Origin: Nocardioidaceae bacterium
GTDB lineage: Bacteria > Actinomycetota > Actinomycetes > Propionibacteriales > Nocardioidaceae
Length of the DNA: 24,150 nt
Assembly: GCA_020438665.1 (NCBI GenBank)
Contig: JAGQUE010000467.1
Location: 1 to 24,150, forward strand
Reading direction: 5' to 3'
Shown here one piece after another: positions 14,830-22,991 of this stretch (positions within the stretch are counted from its first letter, which is position 1; every line of letters starts with the position of its first letter). Both the position numbers and the translations under genes were made by a program. The notes below the pieces were generated by a model. It was not told where the DNA came from and did no database searches. It saw only the letters and a list, made by a program, of their open reading frames with translations.

Positions 14830-16205
14830 GCGAGGGTCCCCCAGTCGTTCGGGAAGCTCTGCGCCCCCACCTGTCCGGTGGGATAGACGCGGATCTCGGT
14901 CGCGGCCCCACCCAGTCCGCCGTCGGCCAGGTTGTTGGAGTGGGTGTAGGCCCGGTTGTAGAGCAGGTAGGTGTCGGGACCGGCTCCGCCGGAGTGCGGC
15001 GGGGCCTCGATGATCACGTCGTAGCTCTCGCCCGGGCTCATGTTGACCGTCTCGGTCTCATAGGAGGTGTCCGTGCCGTCGCTGTTGCGCAGGTGCGTGG
15101 CATCGCGGCCCACCACCCGCATCCGCAGACCCGACGTGGTCATCGCGGTCTCGCGGAACCCGAGGTTGGCGAATCGCAGCGCCACCCGCTCCCCCGCGTT
15201 GCAGCGGACCAGCGACGAGATCGGCTGGTACTGCAGGTCGGGGCGTCCCGCCGGCGCGACCAGGTCGCCGCTGGCGTCGTACTCGGGGTTGTAGGCGTCC
15301 ACGGAGCCGTTGGGCTCGAGCGTGTCTGGATAGGTGCGCCCGTTGAGGAGCACGAAATCGGCCTTGTAGTCGCTCCACTCCGGGAGCTGGATGTGGGCGT
15401 CGCACCAGTGCGCCTCGGCCCACACCTCCGAGACGAACATCGAGAACTCGCGGTCGAAACCGGTGCTGCCGTCGCCGTCGTTGTAGAGGAACCGGCCACT
15501 GGGATAGAGCGAGGTGGCGTTGGCCGCCTTGTCCTGCTTGGGCCGGACGAAGACCATCCCCGTCATCCCCATGTGGACGTGCTCGACATCCTCCACGTGG
15601 CAGTGCCACATGTAGGTGCCGGGGTCCCGGGGTCGGTAGACATAGGTGAACGTGCGTCCCGCCGGCACCGAGATCGACCCGCTCGGCTCGCCGTCGAAGA
15701 ACGGGATGACGTTGCGGAAGCCGTGCCAGTGGAGGGTGTGGGCGTCGAACAGGTCGGGCCGCACTGCCAGGCCCAGGTTGGTCAGCTGGACCCGGAAGTC
15801 CTTGGGGCTGGCCGGGTCGTACTCGTCGCACCAGAACAGCGGGGCCGAGTGCTGGGCCTTGTTCTTCTGTGCCAGGCGCTGGGCGTCCGACATCCCGGTC
15901 ACGTTGCGGAACCCGAAGATGTAGGTCGTGAACGGGTTCGGCGCCAGCGGGTCGGGATGGAACGGCGGGATCGCCGGTGTCGTGGGCAGCGAGATCCAGC
16001 CGTCGGTACCGGCCATGAAGAGGTCCGGCGGGGCGTCGATGGCCGCCGAGGCGACCGGCTCGAGGCTGCGTCCGGCCCACGCGACCGCCCCGAAGGCGGC
16101 CACTCCCCCGGCGGCGCGGAAGAGCCCGCGCCGCCCCATCCGGACCTGGCCCTGCGGCTTCAGCGGCTCGGAGGACTGGAGCCTGCCGTGCGACATGTCG
16201 TTCAT
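14826..16205 (-). CDS. Tat-exported multicopper oxidase-like protein with first-domain copper sites only
   Basis: This 459-residue protein has a twin-arginine signal (GRRGLFRAAGG, Arg25-Arg26, hydrophobic to ~55). Domain 1 (~60-220) has HTLHWHG (156-162) and HCHVEDVEHVHMGM (201-214). By family pattern the type 1 copper ligands would be His156, Cys202, His209 and Met214, and the trinuclear ligands His159, His161, His201 and His203. Domain 2 (~235-459), after LLNGRTYPDT, has lost the matching HxH motifs (TAMTTSGLRM in their place). This is the ligand layout of a type B two-domain oxidase without the second-domain half. The ATG at 16205 has AGGTG six bases upstream; ATG at 16196 is possible. It lies 31 nt after the scaffold gene and overlaps the next oxidase-like gene by 4 nt. 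Tat export suggests folding, perhaps with copper, before export, possibly carrying a partner along. Confidence 0.88.
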   Translation of the reverse strand: MNDMSHGRLQSSEPLKPQGQVRMGRRGLFRAAGGVAAFGAVAWAGRSLEPVASAAIDAPPDLFMAGTDGWISLPTTPAIPPFHPDPLAPNPFTTYIFGFRNVTGMSDAQRLAQKNKAQHSAPLFWCDEYDPASPKDFRVQLTNLGLAVRPDLFDAHTLHWHGFRNVIPFFDGEPSGSISVPAGRTFTYVYRPRDPGTYMWHCHVEDVEHVHMGMTGMVFVRPKQDKAANATSLYPSGRFLYNDGDGSTGFDREFSMFVSEVWAEAHWCDAHIQLPEWSDYKADFVLLNGRTYPDTLEPNGSVDAYNPEYDASGDLVAPAGRPDLQYQPISSLVRCNAGERVALRFANLGFRETAMTTSGLRMRVVGRDATHLRNSDGTDTSYETETVNMSPGESYDVIIEAPPHSGGAGPDTYLLYNRAYTHSNNLADGGLGGAATEIRVYPTGQVGAQSFPNDWGTLA

Positions 16206-16236
16206 CGGGTCACCTGTTCCTTGTCCTGCCGGCGGG

Positions 16237-19200
16237 TCACGGGATGTCGAAGGCGTCGACGTCCTGGCCTCCGGCGGTCAGCCCGGCGGCCGTACCGTCG
16301 AAGTAGGTCGACCAGAAGCCCGTGTCGTAGTCGATGACGTCCTCGTCCTGGACGACGCCGAGGTTGGTCACCGTCGTGTTGGTGGTGGCGAAGGAGAGCT
16401 TCACGTGGTCCACGTCGGTCCACACCACGCCGTCCACGTTGGCTCCGGCGGCAACGCCGTGGGACGAGGCGTTCCAGGCTCGGGTGAACCTGATCCCCGT
16501 CCAGCGGTAGATGTCCGCGTCGTCGGCGGTGCCGGCGACACCGGGCACGGTGCCGTTGCCGCGGGTCGAGAAGTAGAGGATCGACCCGCGCACGCTGATG
16601 GCGTCGATGTCACGACCGGAGCCGGTGAGCCCGTGCGCCGTCCCGTTGAAGAACATCTCCCAGTGGTCGGCGTTCCAGTAGATGACATCTTCGTCCTGCA
16701 CGCTTCCGATGCCGGGGACGTTGGTGTTGTCGGGTGCCAGCGAGATGTAGAAGTGGCTGTCGTCGACCCGGCTGTAGCCGTCGATGTTGGCCACGCCCGG
16801 CAGGGACCCGTCGATGCTGCCGTCGAAGACCCGCGAGTGCACCGCGCCGTCGTACAGGTAGAGATCGGCGTTGTCCGCGGTCCCGGTGACCCCGGGCGGG
16901 TTGGCGTTGCCCGACGTCGAGTAGACCAGCGCCCCCGCGGCCGGCGGCGGCGGAGCCGAGGCCGGGGCCCCGACGCTGATCGCATCGAGGTCCTGGGCCG
17001 CCGCGGTCAGTCCGCTCGCGGTGCCGTCGAACCACACCGACCACTCGCTGCCGTTGAACGCGACGACGTCCTCGTCCTGCACGGGGTCCAGCCCAGGCAC
17101 GTTGGTCGTGGTGTTGCTGAACGACAGGGCGAAGTGCGTCGGGTCGGTGACGACCAGACCGTCCACGTTCGGGTTGTTGGCGCCGCCGGCCGAGCCCGCG
17201 TTCGGCAGGTTGAACGGCGCCGCCGTGGCGTCGACCACGCGGGTATAGGAGCTGTTGCCGTTCCAGCGGTAGATGTCGGCGTTGTCGCCGCTCCCACCGG
17301 CACCCGGCGGCACGGCCGCGTTGTTGGTGCTGAAGTAGAGCGTCTGGCCGTTGACCGCGATCGCCCCGAGGTCGATGGATCCACCGACGCCGTGGGCGCT
17401 GCCGTCGAACCACATGCGCCAGGTGCCGTCGTCGAAGTAGACGACGTCCTCATCGGCCACTCCGCCGAGGCCGGGCAGGCTGGTCCCCGAGGCGAACGAC
17501 ACATAGAAGTGGGTGTCGTCGACGCGGGAGAAGCCGTCCACGTTGGCCGTGGCGGGCACACCGGCCGCCGTCGCGTCCCACGCCTGGGAGAACGCCGTCC
17601 CGTCGAAGTGGTAGGCATCGGCGTTGTCGGCGGTGCCGACTCCGGGGGGTGCGACGTCTCCCACGGTGGAGAAGTAGAAGTCGGGCAGCACGGGTGGGGT
17701 TCCGGCGCCGATCTCGTCTGCACCCGCCTCGAAGCCGGCACCGCCCGGTCGGGTGTCACCATCGATGTCCGTGGCGGGAGCGTTGACCGCTCCCTTGGAC
17801 GGTGCACCCAGCTCGCAGGCCGGTGATCCCGGGCATCCGGAGAGGTGGTAGTCACCCATCTGGTCGACCGGCAGCTCGGTGGCGACCAGCACGGCGTCGA
17901 CGAAGGCGGGGTTCTGTCGCCAGATGGCGAAGTTGACCGACACGTCGTAGGTCGCCACCACCTGCGGTGCCGACGAGCTGTTGGACGCGTCGGTGTCGTA
18001 GGGGTGCTGGCCTGCGTCCTGCTGGATGACCGAGCTGGTGGGCGACAGGCTGGCTGGGCTGTCGAACATCCCCAGGTCCCAGTGCTCCACCGCCGTGCTG
18101 TCACCGGCCAGGCCGAGACCGGTCACGGTCGTGCCTGCCCGCGTGCCGGCGCGGTTGTCCCAGAAGATGTTGTTGAAGAGCACCGGGTCGCTGAACGTCG
18201 GCGCCGATCCGGGCAGCGTCGCCTGGAGCTGGACGCTGTTGTCGGAGGTCGACAGGCCTGCCGGTGCCGGCTGGCCGTTCGACGTGACCGCGGTGGCCGT
18301 GGTGAGGTTCTTCATGATCGTGTTGTTCACGATCCGAACGTTCGGCGCATCGTTGAGGCTGATCCCGCCGCCCTCGTGGGACGACACGTTGTTGACGATG
18401 ATGTTGTTGACCACGTTCATCTCGTCCGTGCCCCCCGCACCGCCGGCCTGGAGGAAGCGGATGCCGCCACCATCGTCGTTGGAGAGGTTGGCCTGGATCA
18501 GGTTGCTGTAGACGTCCACCGGCCCCGTTCCCGTCGAGAGGTCGTCGGGGTTCGCGGGGAGCGCGCCGGCCAGCATGATGCCGCCGCCCTCGTCGGTGGA
18601 CTCGTTGAAGTAGATCCGGTTGTGGTGGATCGAGCCGCCGGGGCTGCGGCCATAGACGCTCAGCCCGCCGCCGTACTCCAGCGAGTAGTTGCCACAGATG
18701 TCGTTGTGGGCGACCTCGTAGCCGTCGGACCCGGCGAACAGCCCTACTCCGCCGGCGAGGTTGGTACCGGCGTTGTTGATGATCCGGTTGTGCGAGACCG
18801 TCACGTTCTCGTTGTGCTGGTTGGTGTCGGGCGCGCTCAGATCGGGAGTGCCGACCCGGATCGTGCCGTAGGCGCCGCCGTTCCCCTCGACCACATTGTT
18901 GGTGATCCGCAGGTAGCGGGCATAGGCGTTGGCGAAGATCGCGCCACCCTGGGTGGAGATGTTGGGCGGCAGGCCGGTCGGCTGACCCGTGACCTCGTTG
19001 ATGTTGCCCGGGAAGCCCTGCTGGTTGCCGCCGCGCAGGTCGAACCCGTCGATCGAGGCCGGGTAGGACGCGGTGAACTGGCGCGCACGGCCTGCCTGGT
19101 TGGTGGCGTTCTGCGAGGCCAGGACATAGATGCCCTCACCGTCGTTGGGGTTCTGGTTGCCGTCCCAGGTCAGCGTCGCCAGCTTGGCGTACCAGTCGGT

Positions 19201-22200
19201 GGCCAGCTGGGTGTCGCCACCGAAGCCGCTGGCGTCGAGCACCGTTCCGGGCACGTAGGTGTTGCCCTGGAAGCCACCGGGGCCGACGCCCTGGAGCTTG
19301 ACGGGCGACGCCATGATCACGTTCTCGTAGTAGGCGCCCAGCGGGTTGGCGTTCGTCGCGTCACCCGGGTAGACGACGACGAGGTCGTTGCCGTTGTTGC
19401 TGAAGGAGGCGTCGAGCGCGTCCTGGATGGTGGCATAGGTCCGGCCCGGGCCGACCTCGCGGACGGCGGGCTGGTAGCCGGCACCCAGCACGTGGAAGGT
19501 GAGACCACCCACCGAGGTCTTGCCGTTGTCGCGCTCGATGAGGAGCTGGTGCGCACCGGTGGGGGTGCCCGCCGGAACGCTCACGTCGATGTGGGTGTCG
19601 CTCCACCCGGTGACGGGCAGACTGGTCCCGTCGAGCGTGACCGAGCTCCCGCCCTGACTGGCACCGAAGCCCAGGCCCTCGATGGAGAAGCTGCCCACCC
19701 CGTCGACATAGGGCTGGGACACGGCGAACAGCTGCGGCTGCGTCGCCGGTGCCGGGCACGTCACCGCGCTCTGCTGGCCCGTGCCGGGGCGCTCGATGAA
19801 CATCCCCACCTGGGTCGGCGCCAGGTCGGTCGGGATCGTGACGCCGGGGAGCGCCTCGAACTCGGTGCCGATGGTCCGGAAGCGGGGGTTGTAGTTGGGG
19901 TTGAGGTGCCCCGGCGTCCCCGGGTCGTTGCCGACGAACCGGTACATGCCCGCACAGACACCCGACGGCGTCGGACAGCTGATGTGGTCGGTGGAGGGCA
20001 GTAGCACGTCGTAGAAGCCGTTGTAGTCGGACTCGACGGTCGTGATCAGCCGGCCGGTGAAGTCATAGACGCCCACGGGCAGGAACGGGGCGGGGGCCTT
20101 CTCGCCGTACGCCGTGTTCTTGGGGTTCTTGGAGTAGTTGATGTCGTCGATGATCAGGCCGCGCATCCGGCTCGGAAGCGGGACAGGAGTGAAGACGTTG
20201 AACATCGGTACGACGGACTTGCCGTTGTTGAGGGTGACCAGCTTGGTCCCGCACAGCGGCTTGGCCGAGCCCTCGTAGGGCGAGCCGCCCATGTCGACGA
20301 AGGTCGCGTTGTCGACCGGCGACGAGGCCGGAACCGTGACACCGGTCGGGACGTCCACGCCGTCGCCGGTCACGGCGGGATAGCCGTCGGCGCCGACGCC
20401 CGCGACGTCCACCGTGTGCAGCGGGCCGGCGCAGGCCGACGGCGGGACCTGCGGGGTGATCTGGGGGCCGTTGGCGACGTTGATGTCCTCCTCCGACGTC
20501 ACCTGGTAGGTCGGGTTGCCGGTGAGGTCGTCGGGGATGTCCAGGGCGACCAGGTAGTCGGCCGCACCGAGCGGGGTGAAGGTCCCGCCGACGCAGGCCG
20601 GGTCGGCCGGGTCGGCGTCGTCCAGGGTGCCGTCGAAGCAGCCGTCGCCGAAGCCGTAGTTGCCGTTGACGGAGGCGCCGAAGTTGGCGTCGGGGGTGCC
20701 CTGGTCGGTCCGGTAGGTGCCGAACTGGACGCTGTTGGCGAACCCGGAGATGCAGGTGCCGTCGCTCTCCTGGTTGAGGGCGAGGTGGTCCTCGTCGACA
20801 CCGTGGACCAGCGGGTTGCCGTCGACGTCGCGCGCCGTGCACCCGGTGACCTTCTCCCAGCTCTCGGACAGATAGCTGTTGAGCAGCTTGCCGCGCTTGT
20901 AGGAGCCATCGGGGTTGACCTCGTAGCGACCGTCGAGGTCGCACAGGGTGCTCGTCGGGGTGCAGTCGACGGTGGCATAGAGCTTCACCGGGACGTCCGG
21001 CACGCCGGGCTGCCAGTCCTCGGCCGCGGCATAGCGCGGGTCGAGCTCGTTGCGGGTCGTGTCATAGCTGATCGAGCCGACGATGCCGCCGTTGCGGGGG
21101 TCCACACCGTTGGCGCCGGTCGGGTCATAGGCGTGCACGCCCCAGTCGAAGGAGCCGGTCAGCCCGATGATGTTCAAGGTGCTGATGTCGACCCCGGCGC
21201 CCTTGACGGTGGTCGGCGTCGGCTGGTTGTCGGCCTGGTAGGTGACGCCCGTGGTGTAGAACGCGTCGTTGTAGGCCTCCATGACCGTGAACCCGAACTC
21301 GCCGAGCGGGTAGGCGCCGTCGAAGCTGTAGAACCCGTTGGCGTCGGTCACGGCCGTCGTCTGGCCGCGGTCCATCAGCGAGTTGTCGCGCTTGCGCAGC
21401 GTCAGCGTGAAGTTGGGGATGCCGTTCTCACCCGCGTCGCGCTTGCCGTTGCGGTTCTTGTCGTTGAAGACGTAGCCGGAGTACTCGGTCCACCACCCGG
21501 TGAGTGGCACCATGCCGAGCGCCTCGACCTTGCCGTTGCGCACGGACACGTTGCGCAGCGAGAGCAGGTGGTTCTGCGCCTCGTCCCACCACGTCAGCGT
21601 GTAGTCGCCGTTGGGGACGCCGGTGATGTCGAACCGACCGTCGGCGTCGGCCTGGCCCACCCAGACGGCCTGGTCACCGTTGGTGAGGTCGTTGAGGGAC
21701 AGCCAGGCGTCGGGGATCGGACGCTGCACCTTGGAGCCGGTGAAGCCCCAGTAGAGGTCGAACAGGCCGCCCTTCGGGGGCACGTAGTGGAGGGTCTTCA
21801 TCACCTGGCCGGTGATCTCACCGGTCGCGCCGCCGTCGCTCACCGGCTGCCCGTTGCGGGTCGGCTGGGCGAACCCGAACATCGCGGTGGGCACCGCCTC
21901 ACCGGCGATCGCGAACTCGGTGTCGAAGCCGGTGGAGCCCTCCATCACCCAGGTGTCCCAGTCGTGGTTGCCCTCGAGGGTCGTCGTCTGGATCCACTGC
22001 TCTCCGTCGGGCGGCGTCACCGACTGGGTGTAGCGGTTGGTGCCCATGTGCGGATAGGTGACGATGCCGTCAGCGTCGCTGAAGCACTTGCCCCCGACCT
22101 GGTCGATCACGGGCAGCATGTCGCCGTCGAGCTGGGCCAGCGGGATCTCGTGGGTGACCGGGTCCTCGCCGACATAGGTCGTGCAGAGCGGGTTGCCGTA

Positions 22201-22926
22201 GACGTCGGTGGTGACCTCTCCGAGGAGGTCGAACAGGTGGCCCTGGAAGCCGGCCAGCGGCTGGTCACTGTTGTCGTAGGCGCCGTTCGTGGGCGCCATG
22301 TCGGCGAAGACCTGCCCCTTGACCGTCGAGTCCGGGAGCGGCGTGGGCTGCACCTCGACCAGGACCGGAGTGGTGTCGGGCAGCGGGATGGAGAAGTGGG
22401 CGCCGTCGATCTTGTAGCCGTCGGCCAGCACCGAGATCAGGTAGTCGCCCTTGGGCAGCGTCAGCCCACCTGACAGCGTGTCCTGGTCACCCTGGGCGAC
22501 GATGGGCGAGGCGTCGGCGGCCGCGTTGATCGAGGTCCACGGGCAGGACTCGGGATAGCCCGGCGCACCCGCCGGGGGGACATAGGAGGGGGAGCACACG
22601 CCCGTGGCATCACGCACGGAGGTGTCGCCGACGTTGTCCTCGTTGATGATGAACTTGAAGCTGGTGACGGGGTCTCCGGCCGTGACGCCATCCCCCTGGA
22701 AGGCGCGGGGCTCGGTGCGCGCGCTGACCACCTGCAGGGTCAGGCTGTTGGTCGGCGCGGCGGACGCCTGTGGCAGGGGCACGATCACCCACAGTGCGGC
22801 GACCACCGACGAGGCGGCCAGGGCCGCCCAGCTCCGGCGCCGGGACCACCGGACCAGCCGGCCGTCCGCCTGTCGCACGTCGCTGTTGCCGGTCCTGGCA
22901 TCCGCTGCGTTCGGTCCACGCATCAT
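16237..22926 (-). CDS. Giant secreted scaffold: Cna-B/SdrD-B-like domains, IPT/TIG, beta-helix, four repeat modules
   Basis: This 2229-residue exported protein has a long N-region and Sec signal (core ~31-50, cleavage near QASAA-P). The next ~1000 residues are beta-sandwich regions. They include a carboxypeptidase-regulatory-like segment (~397-475, DADGRFDITGVPNGDYTLTW) and an SdrD-B-like domain (~480-550, GYVFNDKNRNGKRDAGENG, DANGFYSFDG). A TIG/IPT-like domain (~1060-1146, SIEGLGFGASQGG) is followed by a right-handed beta-helix (~1150-1735) rich in NNVVEGNGG and NNIIVNNVSSHEGGG turns. The helix ends in DIDGDTRPGGAGFEAGADE, common in such proteins. Residues ~1745-2229 are four modules with DxDxxY and VQDEDV motifs. 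There is no LPXTG, LysM or SLH anchor. The start at 22926 has GAGGGG upstream; 22923 is an alternative. It is first in the operon and presumably organises the oxidase and protease at the cell surface, which is inference. Confidence 0.87.
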   Translation of the reverse strand: MMRGPNAADARTGNSDVRQADGRLVRWSRRRSWAALAASSVVAALWVIVPLPQASAAPTNSLTLQVVSARTEPRAFQGDGVTAGDPVTSFKFIINEDNVGDTSVRDATGVCSPSYVPPAGAPGYPESCPWTSINAAADASPIVAQGDQDTLSGGLTLPKGDYLISVLADGYKIDGAHFSIPLPDTTPVLVEVQPTPLPDSTVKGQVFADMAPTNGAYDNSDQPLAGFQGHLFDLLGEVTTDVYGNPLCTTYVGEDPVTHEIPLAQLDGDMLPVIDQVGGKCFSDADGIVTYPHMGTNRYTQSVTPPDGEQWIQTTTLEGNHDWDTWVMEGSTGFDTEFAIAGEAVPTAMFGFAQPTRNGQPVSDGGATGEITGQVMKTLHYVPPKGGLFDLYWGFTGSKVQRPIPDAWLSLNDLTNGDQAVWVGQADADGRFDITGVPNGDYTLTWWDEAQNHLLSLRNVSVRNGKVEALGMVPLTGWWTEYSGYVFNDKNRNGKRDAGENGIPNFTLTLRKRDNSLMDRGQTTAVTDANGFYSFDGAYPLGEFGFTVMEAYNDAFYTTGVTYQADNQPTPTTVKGAGVDISTLNIIGLTGSFDWGVHAYDPTGANGVDPRNGGIVGSISYDTTRNELDPRYAAAEDWQPGVPDVPVKLYATVDCTPTSTLCDLDGRYEVNPDGSYKRGKLLNSYLSESWEKVTGCTARDVDGNPLVHGVDEDHLALNQESDGTCISGFANSVQFGTYRTDQGTPDANFGASVNGNYGFGDGCFDGTLDDADPADPACVGGTFTPLGAADYLVALDIPDDLTGNPTYQVTSEEDINVANGPQITPQVPPSACAGPLHTVDVAGVGADGYPAVTGDGVDVPTGVTVPASSPVDNATFVDMGGSPYEGSAKPLCGTKLVTLNNGKSVVPMFNVFTPVPLPSRMRGLIIDDINYSKNPKNTAYGEKAPAPFLPVGVYDFTGRLITTVESDYNGFYDVLLPSTDHISCPTPSGVCAGMYRFVGNDPGTPGHLNPNYNPRFRTIGTEFEALPGVTIPTDLAPTQVGMFIERPGTGQQSAVTCPAPATQPQLFAVSQPYVDGVGSFSIEGLGFGASQGGSSVTLDGTSLPVTGWSDTHIDVSVPAGTPTGAHQLLIERDNGKTSVGGLTFHVLGAGYQPAVREVGPGRTYATIQDALDASFSNNGNDLVVVYPGDATNANPLGAYYENVIMASPVKLQGVGPGGFQGNTYVPGTVLDASGFGGDTQLATDWYAKLATLTWDGNQNPNDGEGIYVLASQNATNQAGRARQFTASYPASIDGFDLRGGNQQGFPGNINEVTGQPTGLPPNISTQGGAIFANAYARYLRITNNVVEGNGGAYGTIRVGTPDLSAPDTNQHNENVTVSHNRIINNAGTNLAGGVGLFAGSDGYEVAHNDICGNYSLEYGGGLSVYGRSPGGSIHHNRIYFNESTDEGGGIMLAGALPANPDDLSTGTGPVDVYSNLIQANLSNDDGGGIRFLQAGGAGGTDEMNVVNNIIVNNVSSHEGGGISLNDAPNVRIVNNTIMKNLTTATAVTSNGQPAPAGLSTSDNSVQLQATLPGSAPTFSDPVLFNNIFWDNRAGTRAGTTVTGLGLAGDSTAVEHWDLGMFDSPASLSPTSSVIQQDAGQHPYDTDASNSSSAPQVVATYDVSVNFAIWRQNPAFVDAVLVATELPVDQMGDYHLSGCPGSPACELGAPSKGAVNAPATDIDGDTRPGGAGFEAGADEIGAGTPPVLPDFYFSTVGDVAPPGVGTADNADAYHFDGTAFSQAWDATAAGVPATANVDGFSRVDDTHFYVSFASGTSLPGLGGVADEDVVYFDDGTWRMWFDGSAHGVGGSIDLGAIAVNGQTLYFSTNNAAVPPGAGGSGDNADIYRWNGNSSYTRVVDATAAPFNLPNAGSAGGANNPNVDGLVVTDPTHFALSFSNTTTNVPGLDPVQDEDVVAFNGSEWSVWFDGTASGLTAAAQDLDAISVGAPASAPPPPAAGALVYSTSGNANPPGVTGTADNADLYLYDGAVHSRVFDGSIDGSLPGVANIDGYSRVDDSHFYISLAPDNTNVPGIGSVQDEDVIYWNADHWEMFFNGTAHGLTGSGRDIDAISVRGSILYFSTRGNGTVPGVAGTADDADIYRWTGIRFTRAWNASSHGVAAGANVDGVVWTDVDHVKLSFATTNTTVTNLGVVQDEDVIDYDTGFWSTYFDGTAAGLTAGGQDVDAFDIP
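16240..17690 (-). repeat. Four ~110-residue modules in the giant scaffold
   Basis: The copies run, in protein order, at about 17690-17352, 17351-16976, 16930-16596 and 16595-16240. A short Pro-rich spacer (PPPPPAAG, ~16936-16960) separates copies 2 and 3. Copy 2 carries an insertion (NLPNAGSAGGANN). Common motifs are YFST, PPGxxGTADNADIYRW, ANVDG, HFYVSF, PGLGxVQDEDVV, WFDGTAHGL and DIDAI. Boundaries are approximate. Confidence 0.85.
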
Positions 22927-22991
22927 TGCTCACCCCTCTGCCCACCGCAGACTCGTTCGGTGTGAGCGTGCCTGGCGTCGGGGTGAGGGAA

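Noticed and set aside
10328..14886. Several long plus-strand open frames rich in Val/Asp/Gly across the cupredoxin genes
   Set aside because: They are reverse-strand images of repetitive secreted proteins; their apparent VDVGVV repeats simply mirror the real module repeats.
16237..16300. Sortase or other cell-wall anchor at the scaffold C-terminus
   Set aside because: The protein ends in the repeat module (VDAFDIP) with no LPXTG-like motif, hydrophobic segment or basic tail.
17845..22473. Two plus-strand open frames of about 700 codons opposite the giant scaffold
   Set aside because: They are Val/Gly/Asp/Arg-biased with no start context or domain. The minus frame runs continuously for 2229 codons with coherent domains.
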